A DNA stretch of 27,717 nucleotides, taken from positions 1-27,717 of the IMG/VR virus record IMGVR_UViG_3300025898_000032; one strand, written 5' to 3'. Source of the stretch: a virus. Both the position numbers and the translations under genes were made by a program. Below the pieces are notes generated by a model, which saw nothing but the letters and a program-made list of their open reading frames with translations, had not been told where the DNA came from and ran no database searches. Below are positions 22,154 through 27,717 of the stretch, piece after piece (position 1 is the first letter of the stretch; each line of letters starts with the position of its first letter).

Positions 22154-22464
22154 TAGCTGACCTCGTCGACGGCGTTGGTGGGGGCGGGGTTGACGATCAC
22201 GGTGATGTCGCTCGCGGGGTTGCCGTTCACGACGGTTAGCCCGTGCTGGAGCGTGCTGCCGTATTCATAGGACTGCTGGGTGCTGACCGCTGAGGCGTGC
22301 AGGGTGGCGAGAACCGTGCCGGAGGCGGTCGGTGAGTCGTAGATCGTGATCGTGGACCCGGCCGCGGCGCCGGCGTTGTTGATGATGACCCGGCTGAGCA
22401 CGACGTTCCCAGCGGTCTGCAGCGTGAAGCTGCCGGACGCGCTGATGTTGAAGGTGTTGCTCAC
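22153..22464 (-). CDS. Small beta-rich virion-type protein
   Basis: The 103-residue protein is made of Ser/Thr/Ala/Asn-rich strands: TFNISASGSFTLQTAG, VVLSRVIINNAGAAAGSTITIYDS, then a Thr/Val-rich end. The IINNAG...TITIYD pattern recalls small head decoration or fibre-associated proteins of siphoviruses, and a similar segment occurs in the genes at 23711 and 24216. AGGAGG lies seven bases before the GTG, whose TGA overlap with the upstream gene is GTGA. A high-copy structural role is inferred from composition and strong initiation signals. Confidence 0.6.
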   Translation of the reverse strand: MSNTFNISASGSFTLQTAGNVVLSRVIINNAGAAAGSTITIYDSPTASGTVLATLHASAVSTQQSYEYGSTLQHGLTVVNGNPASDITVIVNPAPTNAVDEVS

Positions 22465-22745
22465 GCCTCGTCCTCCTCGACCGTGTCCTCACCGCAACGC
22501 GGGCAGCTGCGGCTCCACGCGTTCCACATCCGGCAGCAGGCGGCACACCAGCGCCCTCTCTTGGTGCCGAGGAAGCCGCGGAAGCCGGCGAACGCGAGGC
22601 CGGCATCGCCGCCGATCTGGCGCTGGACCGCGGTCGCGTGCCGCTCGGCGACCTCGACGGTGCCGCCGGACTTGCCGGCGTAGCGGGTGCCGTCCTGCAT
22701 GTTGAAGCCCTCGCACCCGGGAGGGAGGTTGACGCGGACGCCCAC
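22461..22745 (-). CDS. Small head-region protein with zinc-ribbon tail
   Basis: In the 94-residue protein the N-terminal 40 residues (NLPPGCEGFNMQDGTRY...GGTVEVAERHA) match a pattern I associate with small proteins in actinophage head regions. The C-terminal half adds C67, C70/C71, C81 and C84 (CAACC...CPRC), a zinc ribbon of two Cys pairs. GAGG lies eight bases before the GTG. It follows the 72-residue gene by three bases. The combination suggests a fusion or extension of the common short form; role unknown. Confidence 0.62.
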   Translation of the reverse strand: MGVRVNLPPGCEGFNMQDGTRYAGKSGGTVEVAERHATAVQRQIGGDAGLAFAGFRGFLGTKRGRWCAACCRMWNAWSRSCPRCGEDTVEEDEA

Positions 22746-22748
22746 GGC

Positions 22749-22967
22749 TCAGGCCTCGTCGTCCGGGGTGAACGTGAGGGTGTAGGGCTTGCCGACCTCG
22801 AACTGGTCCGCGTTCTTGACGGAGATGCTCACGGACAGCGTCGGCGTGGCCTGCGCCCACTCCCGGTTGCGGCCGTCGGCGTAGTCGACGCCGAACTCGA
22901 ACGAGGCGCCCTCGCTCCCCCAGATCTTCTTGCTGGTGCACTTGACCTTCGCGGTCACCTGAGCCAT
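22749..22967 (-). CDS. Small beta-rich phage protein
   Basis: The 72-residue protein has the order AKVKCTSKKIWG, FEFGVDYADG, PTLSVSISVKN, then FEVGKPYTLTFTPDDE. This matches a common type of small siphovirus protein of about 70-75 residues (a KVxC start, a central SLSMxI strand, an EPGKxYYxxFT end) encoded near head genes. Its role is unknown; it may bind the virion. The ATG at 22967 is chosen because GAGGG lies six bases upstream. It follows the glycosyltransferase-like gene by 19 bases. Confidence 0.6.
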   Translation of the reverse strand: MAQVTAKVKCTSKKIWGSEGASFEFGVDYADGRNREWAQATPTLSVSISVKNADQFEVGKPYTLTFTPDDEA

Positions 22968-22986
22968 CGCCGCCCTCAATTCTCCG

Positions 22987-23598
22987 CTAGAAGTTGATGT
23001 GCTTTGGGTGGCAGTCGCCCCGCACGACCCGGACCGGCACCGCGAGGCGCTTGGCCAGGCGGTGCACGTTGAGGTCCACGTACGGGTAGTGCCACTCCTT
23101 GAGGCCGTCCGTGACGGCCGCGTCGATGAGCCGCCGCGGCAGGTACGTGAAGCAGAACGTGAACCACTCGGGGTCATCCACGTCGGTCTGCCACAGCTTC
23201 ATCGCCTGCTCGATGGTGGCGTTCGGCTCGGGCTCGCGGCGGTGGCTCCACACCCAACTCGGCAGGTGGGTGGACCGTGGCCAGATCCGCGTCGGGGCGG
23301 TCCACACGACGGTGGGGTCGGACCCGACGTGCTGGATCATCGTTCCGAGGTCGGTAGGCTCGATCGCGACGTCGCCATCGAGCAGGAGCATCCCCACGTC
23401 CTGCGGGGTCGCCATCTGGCGCCACGCGGACGCGAGGACGAGGCCCTTGCGGCCCTTGGGGTGCGCCGGCTCGGGGTTGACCTCGATGACGTGGAACGGC
23501 TGCTCGACGCTGGGGATGACGTGGCCGCGCCACGTCACCCTCACGCAGACGAGGTTGATCACCTGGCCGGCGACGCCCGGCCCCTCAGGTGCTGGCAC
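22987..23598 (-). CDS. Glycosyltransferase-like protein with DGD motif
   Basis: The 203-residue protein contains DVGMLLLDGDVAIEP at 67-81, with DGD at 74-76 as a possible metal and nucleotide-sugar site. A WFTFCFTYLPRRLIDAAV segment and HYPYVDLNVHRLAKRL follow, ending CHPKHINF. It resembles small GT-A-like proteins found in tailed phage genomes, but the motif set is incomplete and the call is tentative. The GTG at 23598 has GGGAGG seven bases upstream and is the first gene after a 112-base gap, so it may be the first gene of a transcript. It lies among head genes, separate from the main sugar cassette. Confidence 0.52.
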   Translation of the reverse strand: MPAPEGPGVAGQVINLVCVRVTWRGHVIPSVEQPFHVIEVNPEPAHPKGRKGLVLASAWRQMATPQDVGMLLLDGDVAIEPTDLGTMIQHVGSDPTVVWTAPTRIWPRSTHLPSWVWSHRREPEPNATIEQAMKLWQTDVDDPEWFTFCFTYLPRRLIDAAVTDGLKEWHYPYVDLNVHRLAKRLAVPVRVVRGDCHPKHINF

Positions 23599-23619
23599 TC
23601 GACGCCTCCCGCTCGGGAC

Positions 23620-23635
23620 GGAGAGACGGCTCTCC
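23620..23635. other. 6-bp hairpin in the 112-base intergenic gap
   Basis: GGAGAG and CTCTCC form a 6-bp stem with a 4-base loop. In the minus orientation it would sit in the leader of the gene starting at 23598, about 20 bases upstream of the GTG. It is short and could be incidental, or could influence translation. Confidence 0.3.
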
Positions 23636-23645
23636 CCCTGGCGTC

Positions 23646-23651
23646 ACTATA
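23646..23651 (-). promoter_or_regulatory. Possible -10 element (TATAGT) in the 23599-23710 gap
   Basis: The only AT-rich patch in this part of the operon reads TATAGT on the minus strand, one base from the -10 consensus. It is 47 bases upstream of the GTG at 23598. No good -35 box lies 16-18 bases upstream, so this is weak. The rest of the gap holds the hairpin at 23620-23635 and nothing else recognised. Confidence 0.3.
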
Positions 23652-23710
23652 TCTACTACCAGCACGTTGAAGGCCGAGCGTCGCCGCGCTGTTATCGAGG
23701 TGTCGTGATG

Positions 23711-24214
23711 CTAGGACGTGCCGGCGACGGTCTTCACCGTCGCCGTCGCCGTCCCGGTCACCGTGGCTACCTGCGCCCCCGCCCGGTGGTCGTAGACGAC
23801 CGCGGCGCTCAGGGTGATGTGGGTGCTGTCCGGGAACGACGCGATGGTGCCGACCTCGGCGGTGTTGCCGGTGCCGACCTGGACGAGGTTGCCCACCGCG
23901 AAGTTCGCGGTGGTGCCGACGGACAGGTTGCTGGTGCTGCCGCCGGTGGTCGCCGCGGTCAGGTTGGTCACCGCCGTGCCGCTGACGGTGACGCCGCCGG
24001 CGGCCGCGTAGATGGCGTTGACGCCGTTGGCGAAGTTGACCTCGTTCAGCGGGGGCACCGCCAGGCCGCTGGTCGCCGTCACGCCGACGCCGCCGACGTA
24101 CACGGTGGCGGGACCGGTGTTGTGGATGACGACGTGCGGCCGGCCGACGCTGGCGGGAGTGTAGACCTGGACGGCTGCCGCTCCCACGGGCGTGTAGATG
24201 GAACGGCTCGCCAC
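23711..24214 (-). CDS. Small beta-rich head protein with a shared beta module
   Basis: The 167-residue protein has an N-terminal half (VVIHNTGPATVYVGGVGV, then VNAIYAAAGG) similar to residues 55-110 of the protein at 24216-24572, suggesting duplication. Residues about 88-155 (LSVGTTANFAVGNLVQVGTGNTAEVG...ITLSAAV) match the beta module in the major tail protein and the connector. It contains no charged catalytic pattern and looks like a virion decoration or fibre-base protein. The GTG start lies one base after the upstream stop and lacks a clear ribosome binding site. It is the last gene before the 112-base gap. Confidence 0.6.
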   Translation of the reverse strand: MASRSIYTPVGAAAVQVYTPASVGRPHVVIHNTGPATVYVGGVGVTATSGLAVPPLNEVNFANGVNAIYAAAGGVTVSGTAVTNLTAATTGGSTSNLSVGTTANFAVGNLVQVGTGNTAEVGTIASFPDSTHITLSAAVVYDHRAGAQVATVTGTATATVKTVAGTS

Positions 24215-24215
24215 G

Positions 24216-24572
24216 TCACACCACCGACGGGTTGGACGCCAGCGCGGCCAGGATCGTCGCGCTGCCGCCGTTGGCGACGGCCGCGTACAGGTTCTGCACT
24301 CGGCCCTGGACGGTGAGCTGCTCGCCGGCGTTGAGCAGGACGCCGGCGGTCGGGGCGGTCATGCCCGAGTTGGTGCCGACGTAGGCGACGCTCGGCCCCT
24401 GGTTGAGGACGGTGTACGCCTGGTTGGCGACCGTGGAGCTGATGAAGTTCCAGGTGTAGGTGCCGCCGGCGTGGCTGACGGCCGAGCCGGAGGTCGCGAA
24501 CACCTGGGTGCCGCCGGACGTGGTGATGGTGGTGTTCTGAAGCTGGGGGTAGTCCCCCTCGAAGATGGCCAC
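24216..24572 (-). CDS. Small beta-rich head protein, decoration-protein candidate
   Basis: The 118-residue protein directly follows the major capsid gene after a 64-base gap with a strong hairpin. Residues 1-45 (MAIFEGDYPQLQNTTITTS) are Thr/Ser/Gly-rich. Residues 55-110 (VLNQGPSVAYVGTNSG...EQLTVQG...NLYAAVANGGSA) share a pattern with the next gene. Size and position suit a capsid decoration protein, but the sequence matches none I can name. AAAGGA lies six to seven bases before the GTG. Confidence 0.6.
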   Translation of the reverse strand: MAIFEGDYPQLQNTTITTSGGTQVFATSGSAVSHAGGTYTWNFISSTVANQAYTVLNQGPSVAYVGTNSGMTAPTAGVLLNAGEQLTVQGRVQNLYAAVANGGSATILAALASNPSVV

Positions 24573-24603
24573 TTCGGTCCTTTCGCGGACGAGGGTCGAC
24601 GGG

Positions 24604-24630
24604 GCGCGGCGGCTCGGTGAGCCGCCGCGC
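24604..24630 (-). terminator. Strong hairpin after the major capsid gene, attenuator candidate
   Basis: GCGCGGCGGCTC at 24604-24615 pairs perfectly with 24619-24630 over 12 bp with a 3-base loop. It begins seven bases beyond the capsid stop codon. No U-tract follows in the minus orientation, so it may be a partial terminator or a 3'-end stabiliser that raises capsid mRNA relative to downstream genes. Genes downstream lack a clear promoter until the weak one near 23646, implying read-through. Confidence 0.65.
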
Positions 24631-24636
24631 GGCCGA

Positions 24637-26442
24637 TCACGTGTAGGGGGTGGTGTTGGTCTTCTGCAGGCCGGCGAGGTGTGCCGAGTACTGCGGCGCG
24701 TGCGCCACCATGGCCCCGTACAGGAAGATGCTGTAGCGGAAGGTGGCGTCGATCACCGGCCACGCGATGGACACGTAGTCCTGGACCGTGGTCATCTCCC
24801 ACGCGTTGGCGACGTTCGTCCACGTCTGGGGGAGCTGGTAGGTCATCAGGTCGGCGTTGCCCTGCTTGTACCAGGGGTGCACGACCATCTTCATGATCGA
24901 CCGGGTGAACGGGTTGCGGAACTCGTCGACGGCGGCGCCGGTCTGGATGCCGCCGGTCTCCGACTGCTGGATGAACAGCCGGTAGTTGGTGGCGGAGCCC
25001 TGGGCGATGACGTCGTCGGACAGGTTCGCGATGTCGGTCGCGGAGCTGAGCAGCTCCGCCGGGTCGGCCTTGAACGCGCCCGGGTTGTTGGACGAGCTGT
25101 CCCACAGCGCCTTCAGCGTGGTGTTGATGACGTTGTAGTTCAGCGTGGTGCCGACCGCGTTGTTGACGTAGCCGCCCTGCCAGCCGGACGGGTAGATGCC
25201 GGCGGTGGCCGACACGCCCGCCAGGGTCGGGATGACGCCCTCCATGCGGGTGCCCTTGCCGGTGCCGGTGTCGGCGGCCGGCACGGCACCGGTCGTCGCG
25301 GCGGTGCCCTGCAGGGTGAAGCGGGTGCCGCCGACCTGTGCCTGCTGCAGGAAGTAGCCGGCGCTGGCGTTGTTGGTGTAGATGTTGGTGAACAGGGCGC
25401 CCGCGACGGTCGGGATGGTGACGTCCACGACCTGGCCGGCGCCGACGGTGACGCTGTTGCTGGCGACGGACGGGGCGGTCTCACCCCAGTAGTTGCCGGC
25501 GGTGACCTCGACGGTCAGGGTGCCCGTGGTGAACGCGGTCTCGTTGGAGCCGGCGGTGCGCAGGGTCAGGGTCGGCGCGGCCGGGACGGCCAGGTTAACC
25601 GACGTGCCGGCGATCATCTGGTACTCCTCGCCGAGCATCATCTCCTGCAGGAGGATGAGGTTGGCGAGCGCGGAGACGTCCTCGAAGCCCTGGCCGCTGA
25701 ACTGGGCGAGCCAGGACAGCTGCTCGGTGATGCCGAAGAACCGGTAGGGCACGTTGAGCGTGACCTCGGTCTGGCTACCCGAGGGCGGCAGGTTCAGCGG
25801 CCAGGAGCTGAACGAGCCACCAGAGGTGACGAGCTCGTCGATGGAGATGTCGAGCACGCCCTGCCCGCCGGTCTGCGAGCCGCTGATGCCGGTGAACACG
25901 CGCTCGATCCGGCTGAGGCCCTGGCCCGCCGGGCGCGGGAACTTGTTGCGGTACAGGGTGTAGACCGGGTAGATCAGCCGCGACGGGGCGAGCAGGTCGA
26001 ACGGCACGAGGCCGTAGATCGAGCCGATGCCCAGGTTGCCGGCGGTGAACGACTTGTCGGCGCCGGGGATGCCCTGCAGGAGCTGGCCGATCTGCTCGCC
26101 GATGGACGGCTGGGTCAGGGCGGTCTTCAGGTTGCCGAACTGGTTGAGGAAGCCCTGGTTCATGGACTTCACGACCGACTGGCGGTTCGTGTAGCCCTGC
26201 ATGGTGGCGGTGCGCAGGTCCAGGGCGGCCTGGTGGGCGCGGTAGGTGATGTCGGCCTGGTCCTCCAGCGGCTTGTTGGATCCGATGGTGGCGAGGCCGG
26301 CGCCCTTCACCAGGTTGGGCAGCTGGGCCTTGATGGCGTCGCCGGTGGTGTTGCAGCGGGACACGGACTCCTGCAGGCCCGCCTTGAGCTCGCTCATGTC
26401 GGCGGGGGTCTGGGTGTCGGCGCCCTCGAGGAGTGCAGCCAC
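24637..26442 (-). CDS. Major capsid protein with inserted Fn3-like domain
   Basis: This 601-residue protein is long for an HK97-fold capsid protein. The N-terminal helical region (1-130, with RTATMQGYTNRQSVVKSMNQ) may act as a delta-like scaffold segment. The body includes LAPSRLIYPVYTLYRNKFPR (151-170), ILLQEMMLGEEYQMIAGT (263-280) and a C-terminal half ending FRYSIFLYGAMVAHAPQYSAH, as in capsid proteins of related actinophages. Residues about 286-385 (TLTLRTAGSNETAF..., GNYWGETAPSVASNSVTVGAGQ) look like an inserted fibronectin III-like beta domain that would project from the shell. GGAAGGA precedes the GTG by six bases. The place after a scaffold-like gene and before small head genes agrees. 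Confidence 0.8.
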   Translation of the reverse strand: MAALLEGADTQTPADMSELKAGLQESVSRCNTTGDAIKAQLPNLVKGAGLATIGSNKPLEDQADITYRAHQAALDLRTATMQGYTNRQSVVKSMNQGFLNQFGNLKTALTQPSIGEQIGQLLQGIPGADKSFTAGNLGIGSIYGLVPFDLLAPSRLIYPVYTLYRNKFPRPAGQGLSRIERVFTGISGSQTGGQGVLDISIDELVTSGGSFSSWPLNLPPSGSQTEVTLNVPYRFFGITEQLSWLAQFSGQGFEDVSALANLILLQEMMLGEEYQMIAGTSVNLAVPAAPTLTLRTAGSNETAFTTGTLTVEVTAGNYWGETAPSVASNSVTVGAGQVVDVTIPTVAGALFTNIYTNNASAGYFLQQAQVGGTRFTLQGTAATTGAVPAADTGTGKGTRMEGVIPTLAGVSATAGIYPSGWQGGYVNNAVGTTLNYNVINTTLKALWDSSSNNPGAFKADPAELLSSATDIANLSDDVIAQGSATNYRLFIQQSETGGIQTGAAVDEFRNPFTRSIMKMVVHPWYKQGNADLMTYQLPQTWTNVANAWEMTTVQDYVSIAWPVIDATFRYSIFLYGAMVAHAPQYSAHLAGLQKTNTTPYT

Positions 26443-26475
26443 GGTGGTTCCTTCCGAAAGCAGCGGGTTGGTGCC

Positions 26476-27717
26476 TTACTTGGTGAAGCCGGTCATCTTC
26501 TTGAGCTCCCGCCACGCAACTTCCCGCTGCATCGGGTCGGGGTTGTTCCGCCACTGCTCGTGCAGGGCCTGGAACACGGACTCCTGAGCGCGCTCCACGC
26601 GACTCACGGACGGCAGCACCTCCGGTGCGGCCGCGCTCTTGGTCAGCTGGTCGAAGGCGACGCCGCGGTAGGGACCCGCCGGGTCCGGCTGCGCGGCGAG
26701 CTCCTCGACCTGCTTGCGCATCTTCCTGATGGTCTTCTTGAGGTCGGTGACCTCGGTGAGGTGGGCGGCGGTCGCGTCGGCGACCGCCTTGTTGATGAGG
26801 CTCTGCACGACGTCCACGTCGAGCGTCGCCGCCTTCACGACCTCGGCCGAGGTCTCCTTGCCGTAGGTCGCCTCGAGCGTCTCGGTGACGGTCGGCGGCT
26901 CGGCGGCCTTGGCCTTCTTGGCCTTCTTCGCGGCCTTGGCCGCGCCGGGGCCGTGCGGGGCTGGCATGCCGACGCCGGTGGGCACCGGGCGGGAGCCGGG
27001 CAGGCCGCCGTTGCCGTACGGGCTGCCGTCGGGCGCGGCCGGGCACAGGTCGGGGAAGGTCTGCGCGATGTGGTCGTGCATGGCCAGCATGGCCTGTCGG
27101 GCGTTGTCGCGCATGGCGTTGGTGTAGTAGGTCCGGGTGGGGACGCCGGTGACGGACGGGGCGCTGACCGGCCGCATCGGCTCGCCGGAGCTGGACGGGG
27201 CCTCCGCCGCGTGGCCGCCGGTGAGGTAGCCGCGGCCGTACTGGCTCGCGCTGATGGACCCGAACGGGTCGGGCGCGGTGTTGGGCCCCGCGTGGCCCGG
27301 GGAGGCCGCCTCGTGGCCGGCGGTGATGACCGGCCGGTTGTAGGAGCGGCCGTTGATCGAGCCGGGGGTCGGGAACGTGCCCGGGCCGGGGTTCGCGTCC
27401 CGGAACTCCTTGTAGAGGTCCGACCGCGCCTCGAGCAGGTAGCGCGGGTCGGTGCCCTTCAGGAGGGTCACGTGCTGCCACAGCTCGTTGGCTTTGCGGG
27501 CCTGGTCGAGCGGGGCGGACGCGGCGAGCTCGAAGGCCTTGCGCTGCCAGTGGTTCGGGTCGAGGCTGGACAGGTCGTAGCGCGGGTAGCTCTTCGCGAC
27601 GTCGTCCGGGTGGAAGCACGGGCAGGTCAGGTCGTGGAGCGTGCCGTAGTCCACGGGCACGTTCAGCATCTTGAGCCGCATCGCGGCGGACCCCTCGGGG
27701 TCATCCGGGAAGATGAG
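26476..27717 (-). CDS. Scaffold-like capsid assembly protein, 5' end outside window
   Basis: The reading frame is open through the right edge, with 12 more in-frame codons (LIFPDDPEGSAA) before the first internal ATG at 27681, so the true start is probably outside. At least 413 residues are present. The N-terminal part has a CPCFHPDD motif and a helical segment (QRKAFELAASAPLDQARKANELWQH). The middle is Pro/Gly/Ser-rich and disordered. A Lys/Ala-rich linker (AAKAAKKAKKAKAAEPP) precedes a coiled-coil end (DLKKTIRKMRKQVEELAAQ). Position directly before the capsid gene, charge and coiled coil suggest a scaffold or the C-terminal half of a protease-scaffold fusion. No protease motif is visible in this part. 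Confidence 0.6.
   Translation of the reverse strand, partial: LIFPDDPEGSAAMRLKMLNVPVDYGTLHDLTCPCFHPDDVAKSYPRYDLSSLDPNHWQRKAFELAASAPLDQARKANELWQHVTLLKGTDPRYLLEARSDLYKEFRDANPGPGTFPTPGSINGRSYNRPVITAGHEAASPGHAGPNTAPDPFGSISASQYGRGYLTGGHAAEAPSSSGEPMRPVSAPSVTGVPTRTYYTNAMRDNARQAMLAMHDHIAQTFPDLCPAAPDGSPYGNGGLPGSRPVPTGVGMPAPHGPGAAKAAKKAKKAKAAEPPTVTETLEATYGKETSAEVVKAATLDVDVVQSLINKAVADATAAHLTEVTDLKKTIRKMRKQVEELAAQPDPAGPYRGVAFDQLTKSAAAPEVLPSVSRVERAQESVFQALHEQWRNNPDPMQREVAWRELKKMTGFTK

Noticed and set aside
25775-27619. Long shadow frame over the capsid and scaffold genes
   Set aside because: It is out of frame with two well-supported genes and Arg/Pro-rich throughout.
1-27717. tRNA genes, CRISPR arrays, insertion sequences or attachment sites
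   Set aside because: I looked for cloverleaf-like arms, regularly spaced direct repeats, transposase motifs and terminal inverted repeats and saw none; short repeats found are those listed.

Overview
The window is a stretch of a tailed-phage (siphovirus) genome, or a prophage, from a high-GC host, most likely an actinobacterium. G+C is roughly two-thirds by eye, most genes start with GTG, and genes are packed with 4-base GTGA stop/start overlaps. No terminase, portal, integrase, tRNA or CRISPR array is present. Apart from two genes at the left edge, everything reads on the minus strand, so the late operon runs from right to left.

In transcription order the minus-strand operon holds: (1) a head module, with the 3' part of a scaffold-like protein (26476-27717), the major capsid protein carrying an inserted beta domain (24637-26442), a strong hairpin just after it, and two small paralogous beta-rich proteins (24216-24572, 23711-24214); (2) a 112-base gap with a possible promoter, then a glycosyltransferase-like gene and four small head-region genes (21995-23598); (3) a sugar cassette of five overlapping genes (18253-21998): GT-B glycosyltransferase, NAD-dependent epimerase/dehydratase, GT-A glycosyltransferase, SAM methyltransferase, second GT-A glycosyltransferase; (4) small Cys-rich proteins and a SAP-domain protein (16966-18256); (5) head-tail joining and tail genes: connector, an extraordinary His/Arg-rich protein, tail terminator candidate, major tail protein, tail assembly chaperones with a CCCAAAC -1 frameshift site, a gp10-like protein, tape measure, a very large minor tail protein with carbohydrate-binding-like modules, and a C1q-like tail protein (5011-16969); (6) a lysis region (1381-4671) with membrane proteins, an HNH protein, a GH25-like endolysin and a papain-family cysteine protease.

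The left edge is convergent. A gene for an ADP-ribosyltransferase-like protein (386-1261, + strand) has its own promoter, two operator-like palindromes and a five-unit heptanucleotide repeat in its leader. A hairpin terminator at 1328-1362 separates it from the late operon. Independent transcription from a palindrome-covered promoter would suit a host-modifying or lysogenic-conversion effector; this is inference.

The two best candidates for unusual biology are the sugar cassette embedded in the virion assembly operon, which suggests glycosylation (and perhaps methylation) of capsid or tail proteins, and the His/Arg-rich protein encoded between connector and tail-terminator genes. All functional calls come from reading motifs by eye; no search was run.
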